A DNA stretch of 6,021 nt, taken from assembly GCA_026393335.1 (NCBI GenBank), contig JAPLAJ010000062.1, forward strand, positions 1-6,021, given 5' to 3'. Within the stretch, counting starts at the first letter, position 1. Each line of letters starts with the position of its first letter. Below the pieces are notes generated by a model. It was not told where the DNA came from. It was given only the letters and a program-made list of their open reading frames with translations, and did no database searches. This stretch comes from Rhodoluna sp. Its GTDB lineage: Bacteria > Actinomycetota > Actinomycetes > Actinomycetales > Microbacteriaceae. The translations under genes were made by a program, and so were the position numbers. Below are positions 3,986-6,021 of the stretch, piece by piece.

Positions 3986-4871
3986 CCACAACCCAGCTAC
4001 AGGCACTTTTTAGGGTTGGATGTTCAAATACAAATCCGGTTGCAAGTAATCGGTCAGCGCTCATCTTCTGGCTACACAGCAATAGTTCCTGAGCACCTTC
4101 TCTAAATGCCAGCTTCAAAGCAAAGGCAGGAACTGGAATCAGGGTAGGTCGCTTTAGCGCTTTACCTAATTCCTGGATGAGTTCTTTACAAGTGGCAGGT
4201 TCAGGTGCGGTTAGGTTGTATGGACCAGTGGCTGATTCAGTGTTGATCAAGTGAATGATTGCTCTTGCTTCATCTGGAAGAGAGATCCAAGCCCACCATT
4301 GTTTGCCATTACCTAACTTTCCGCCAACACCTGCTCTAAGAATTGGCAGTAGGCGACCTAGTGCACCTTTCTTTCTTGATAGCACCATGGTTGTTCTTGC
4401 CAACACAACGCGAACACCTGCTGGAGCTTTCATAGCTTCACGCTCCCACGCTGCTGCTAGGTCGGCTAGAAAACCTTCACCGCGCGGTGCGGTTTCATCT
4501 AGCAAGAGATCACCTGAGTCACCATAGAATCCTGATGCAGAGCCGCTTACAAAAACTTTAGGTCGATTAGTTACCTTGACCATGGCCTGAACTAGAGTCT
4601 TGGTTGAATCCAACCTCGACTGGATTAGTTCGTTCTTGTATTTCTTGGTCCAAGGTAATTTACCTGTGGTAGCTCCGGCAAGGTTGACAACAGCGTCCAT
4701 TCCTTCAAGCACGCTGTGATCTAGTTCATTAGTTGCAGGATTCCAGTGCACCTGGTTTGGCTTTGTAACAGGACCTCTAACCAAGACAACCGGTGTGTGG
4801 CCGAGGGTAAGAAGTTGTTTTTGTAATTCAGTTCCAACAAGACCACTTGCCCCAGAAATTAAGACTCTCAT
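3975..4871 (-). CDS. TIGR01777-family NAD(P)-dependent epimerase (extended SDR, YfcH-like)
   Basis: This 298-residue cytoplasmic Rossmann-fold protein has full family length. Visible marks: the dinucleotide site MRVLISGASGLVG (GxxGxxG, 7-13), VVNLAGA (61-67), RLDSTKTLV (86-94), the active-site region VSGSASGFYGDSGD (108-121, with the FYG tyrosine at 116), LAAAWEREA (138-146), GNGKQWWAWISLPDEARAI (187-205), GPYNLTAPEP (216-225), and a C-terminal DUF1731-like region (about 249-295) with LLLCSQKMSADRLLATGFVFEHPTLKSA. Members include E. coli YfcH and cyanobacterial and plant proteins linked to plastid or cell division; the substrate is not established. Its ATG is 7 nt after the YciI stop, so the two are probably co-translated. 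The 3' end overlaps the convergent MFS gene by 11 bp, leaving no room for a separate terminator. Confidence 0.92.
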   Translation of the reverse strand: MRVLISGASGLVGTELQKQLLTLGHTPVVLVRGPVTKPNQVHWNPATNELDHSVLEGMDAVVNLAGATTGKLPWTKKYKNELIQSRLDSTKTLVQAMVKVTNRPKVFVSGSASGFYGDSGDLLLDETAPRGEGFLADLAAAWEREAMKAPAGVRVVLARTTMVLSRKKGALGRLLPILRAGVGGKLGNGKQWWAWISLPDEARAIIHLINTESATGPYNLTAPEPATCKELIQELGKALKRPTLIPVPAFALKLAFREGAQELLLCSQKMSADRLLATGFVFEHPTLKSACSWVVAKS

Positions 4872-4878
4872 CTGCTAC

Positions 4879-5160
4879 CTAACTACTAAAAGGACCGAAG
4901 ACTGGATTCCACTCTTCGATAGTTCGCTCGCCAATAACTCCAGCTTGTTCGTAAGGATCTTGATCTAACAAAGCGTTCAACTCTTCGATTGAATCCGCTC
5001 TAAAGATTAGAAGCGCAGCTGGTCGATCAACCATAGGCCCGCTAGCTAGTAGCACTCCGGCTGCAAGCTGCTCACCTAGCCACACTCGGTGGGTAGGTCT
5101 TATTTGATTTACTTCATCAGGGTCTGCGCTGAATGTATAGGTGACGGCGAAAGTACTCAT
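4879..5160 (-). CDS. YciI-family protein
   Basis: This small, soluble 93-residue protein has the ferredoxin-like alpha/beta pattern of the YciI/YCII domain. Family marks are FAVTYTFS (4-11), IRPTHRVWLGEQLAAGVLLASGP (20-42; His24 is the conserved polar residue usually placed in the putative active site), AALLIFRADSIEELNALL (48-65), the DPY motif (68-70; Asp68 is the usual partner of the histidine), EQAGV (71-75) and a C-terminal IEEWNPVFG. The biochemical role of most YciI proteins is unknown; some relatives act in ring-cleavage or dehalogenation chemistry. The start codon overlaps the upstream MFS stop by one base (TAATG), and the stop is 7 nt from the epimerase ATG. It is therefore the middle gene of a tightly coupled three-gene unit. 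Confidence 0.92.
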   Translation of the reverse strand: MSTFAVTYTFSADPDEVNQIRPTHRVWLGEQLAAGVLLASGPMVDRPAALLIFRADSIEELNALLDQDPYEQAGVIGERTIEEWNPVFGPFSS

Positions 5161-6021
5161 TAGGCTGCCTTCTTTTCTGATTTGCTGTGTAAGAAACTTG
5201 GTGTGATTGCTACGGCTGCCAGAGCTACCAGCATGGCCACAGCGTCAAGGCCAGAAGCGAAAGCAAAGGATGCCGCACCAGATACGTGATCAACTAGGAC
5301 ACCGGCGATAGCAGCACCAACACCGTAACCAATGTTCTGACCTGAACCAATCCAGCCATAAACCTCAGGGGTGTCATCTAGTGGAATTGATTTAGCAATA
5401 ATTGCACTCATTGTTGCAAAAGCCAGAGCAACACCGATACCTGAGATGAATAGGCAGATACCTAACCACAGTGGATCTTTAGCGTTGAAGAATATTAGAA
5501 GGTCACCAACAAGTACAACGGCTAGTTGCTTAGTAAGGGCATAAGGAGATCTAGCTCTGTGTCCAAAAGCTAAAGCGCCAACTATCGAACCGATTGAGAG
5601 CATTGCTAAAACAAAGCCCGCTTCCGCTTTTCCAACTGCTGCTACTGCACCTATTTCTAAAGCGGAGAATGAACCAACAAATAATAGGTTGACAACAATC
5701 ATTACTCTTACAAGCTTCGAGCGAAGTACGCTACCCATTTTCTTCTTTGACCTAGGAATAGGAGCTCCTTGGACCATTGGCAGCAGAGCAAACCAGATAC
5801 CTCCGATTACCTGCACAAACACCATTACAACTAGTGGAACCACTGTGTTGGTGGTGGCAATCAGAACAGTTGTGAGAACTGGGCCAACGATCCAGATAAC
5901 TTCTTGCAGCATCGCATCGACCGAGAACAAAGTATTTCTTGATGCCTCAGTTTTCACGAGAGTTGGATAGACCGCTCTAGCCGCTGGCTGAATAGGTGGC
6001 ACAAATAAGCCAAGGCATAGG
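5160..6021 (-). CDS. MFS transporter (partial; N-terminal part off right edge)
   Basis: About 286 residues are visible and the frame is open to the window edge, so the GTG at 6002 is internal (it is preceded by LCLGLF) and the real start lies outside. The visible part begins in the middle of the N-terminal half: VPPIQPAARAVYPTLVK followed by LFSVDAMLQEVIWIVGPVLTTVLI, a pattern common in actinobacterial MFS proteins. A hydrophilic central loop follows (about PMVQGAPIPRSKKKMGS) with basic residues, then a six-helix C-terminal half with GSIVGALAFGHRARSP as its loop motif. It ends in a basic tail, SKSEKKAA. It is the most upstream gene seen in the minus-strand unit with YciI and the epimerase. 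It is distinct from the MFS gene at 2771, as the two share no obvious sequence beyond family motifs. Substrate unknown. Confidence 0.88.
   Translation of the reverse strand, partial: LCLGLFVPPIQPAARAVYPTLVKTEASRNTLFSVDAMLQEVIWIVGPVLTTVLIATTNTVVPLVVMVFVQVIGGIWFALLPMVQGAPIPRSKKKMGSVLRSKLVRVMIVVNLLFVGSFSALEIGAVAAVGKAEAGFVLAMLSIGSIVGALAFGHRARSPYALTKQLAVVLVGDLLIFFNAKDPLWLGICLFISGIGVALAFATMSAIIAKSIPLDDTPEVYGWIGSGQNIGYGVGAAIAGVLVDHVSGAASFAFASGLDAVAMLVALAAVAITPSFLHSKSEKKAA

Noticed and set aside
4255..4527. Plus-strand 90-codon frame opposite the epimerase
   Set aside because: It is a shadow of the conserved epimerase core; composition is Ser/Pro/Arg-rich and unlike a real protein of this genome.
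5689..5970. Plus-strand 93-codon frame opposite the second MFS gene
   Set aside because: It is Thr/Ile-rich, as expected from the reverse complement of transmembrane codons; no support of its own.

Overview
This is a gene-dense stretch of a bacterial chromosome with moderate to low GC (roughly the mid-40s percent by eye). The gene set points to an actinobacterium with a compact genome, for example a freshwater planktonic lineage such as the Nanopelagicales (acI) or the Luna-type Microbacteriaceae. The reasons are the actinobacterial gene order (5-formyl-THF cyclo-ligase with FmdB facing a RimJ-type acetyltransferase and a one-TM protein), candidate leaderless promoters, very short gene gaps and a lysine/alanine-rich H1-like protein. 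The lineage is an inference; no rRNA or other phylogenetic marker is present.

Layout. On the left, a minus-strand pair (1-716) encodes 5-formyltetrahydrofolate cyclo-ligase followed 4 bp later by an FmdB-family zinc-ribbon protein that runs off the left edge. Its start codon lies only 18 bp from that of a plus-strand RimJ-like N-acetyltransferase (735-1346). Next come a small membrane-anchored protein (1428-1847) and a histone H1-like protein with a long pentapeptide-repeat tail (1950-2672). A textbook intrinsic terminator (2708-2740) closes this block. A plus-strand MFS transporter (2771-3985) overlaps by 11 bp the convergent end of a minus-strand operon. Read in its own direction, that operon is a second MFS transporter (cut by the right edge), a YciI-family protein and a TIGR01777-type SDR epimerase (3975-6021), joined by a 1-nt overlap and a 7-nt gap.

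How the parts relate. The left block looks like a reduced version of the actinobacterial 5-FCL / galU / moeA(glp) / rimJ / membrane-protein neighbourhood, with galU and moeA missing between the divergent genes. The small membrane protein sits where the Rv0996/GLPR-type membrane protein lies in relatives. The H1-like gene is the least ordinary item. It has a non-repetitive N-terminal region containing a twofold helical repeat, an internal start with a strong Shine-Dalgarno exactly at the domain boundary, a 90-bp exact internal duplication, and a 15-bp duplication that includes the stop codon. No mobile elements, CRISPR arrays, tRNAs or rRNAs were seen, and no gap between genes exceeds about 105 bp. 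The window is mostly ordinary core genome; I do not see a convincing new multigene defence or biosynthetic system.
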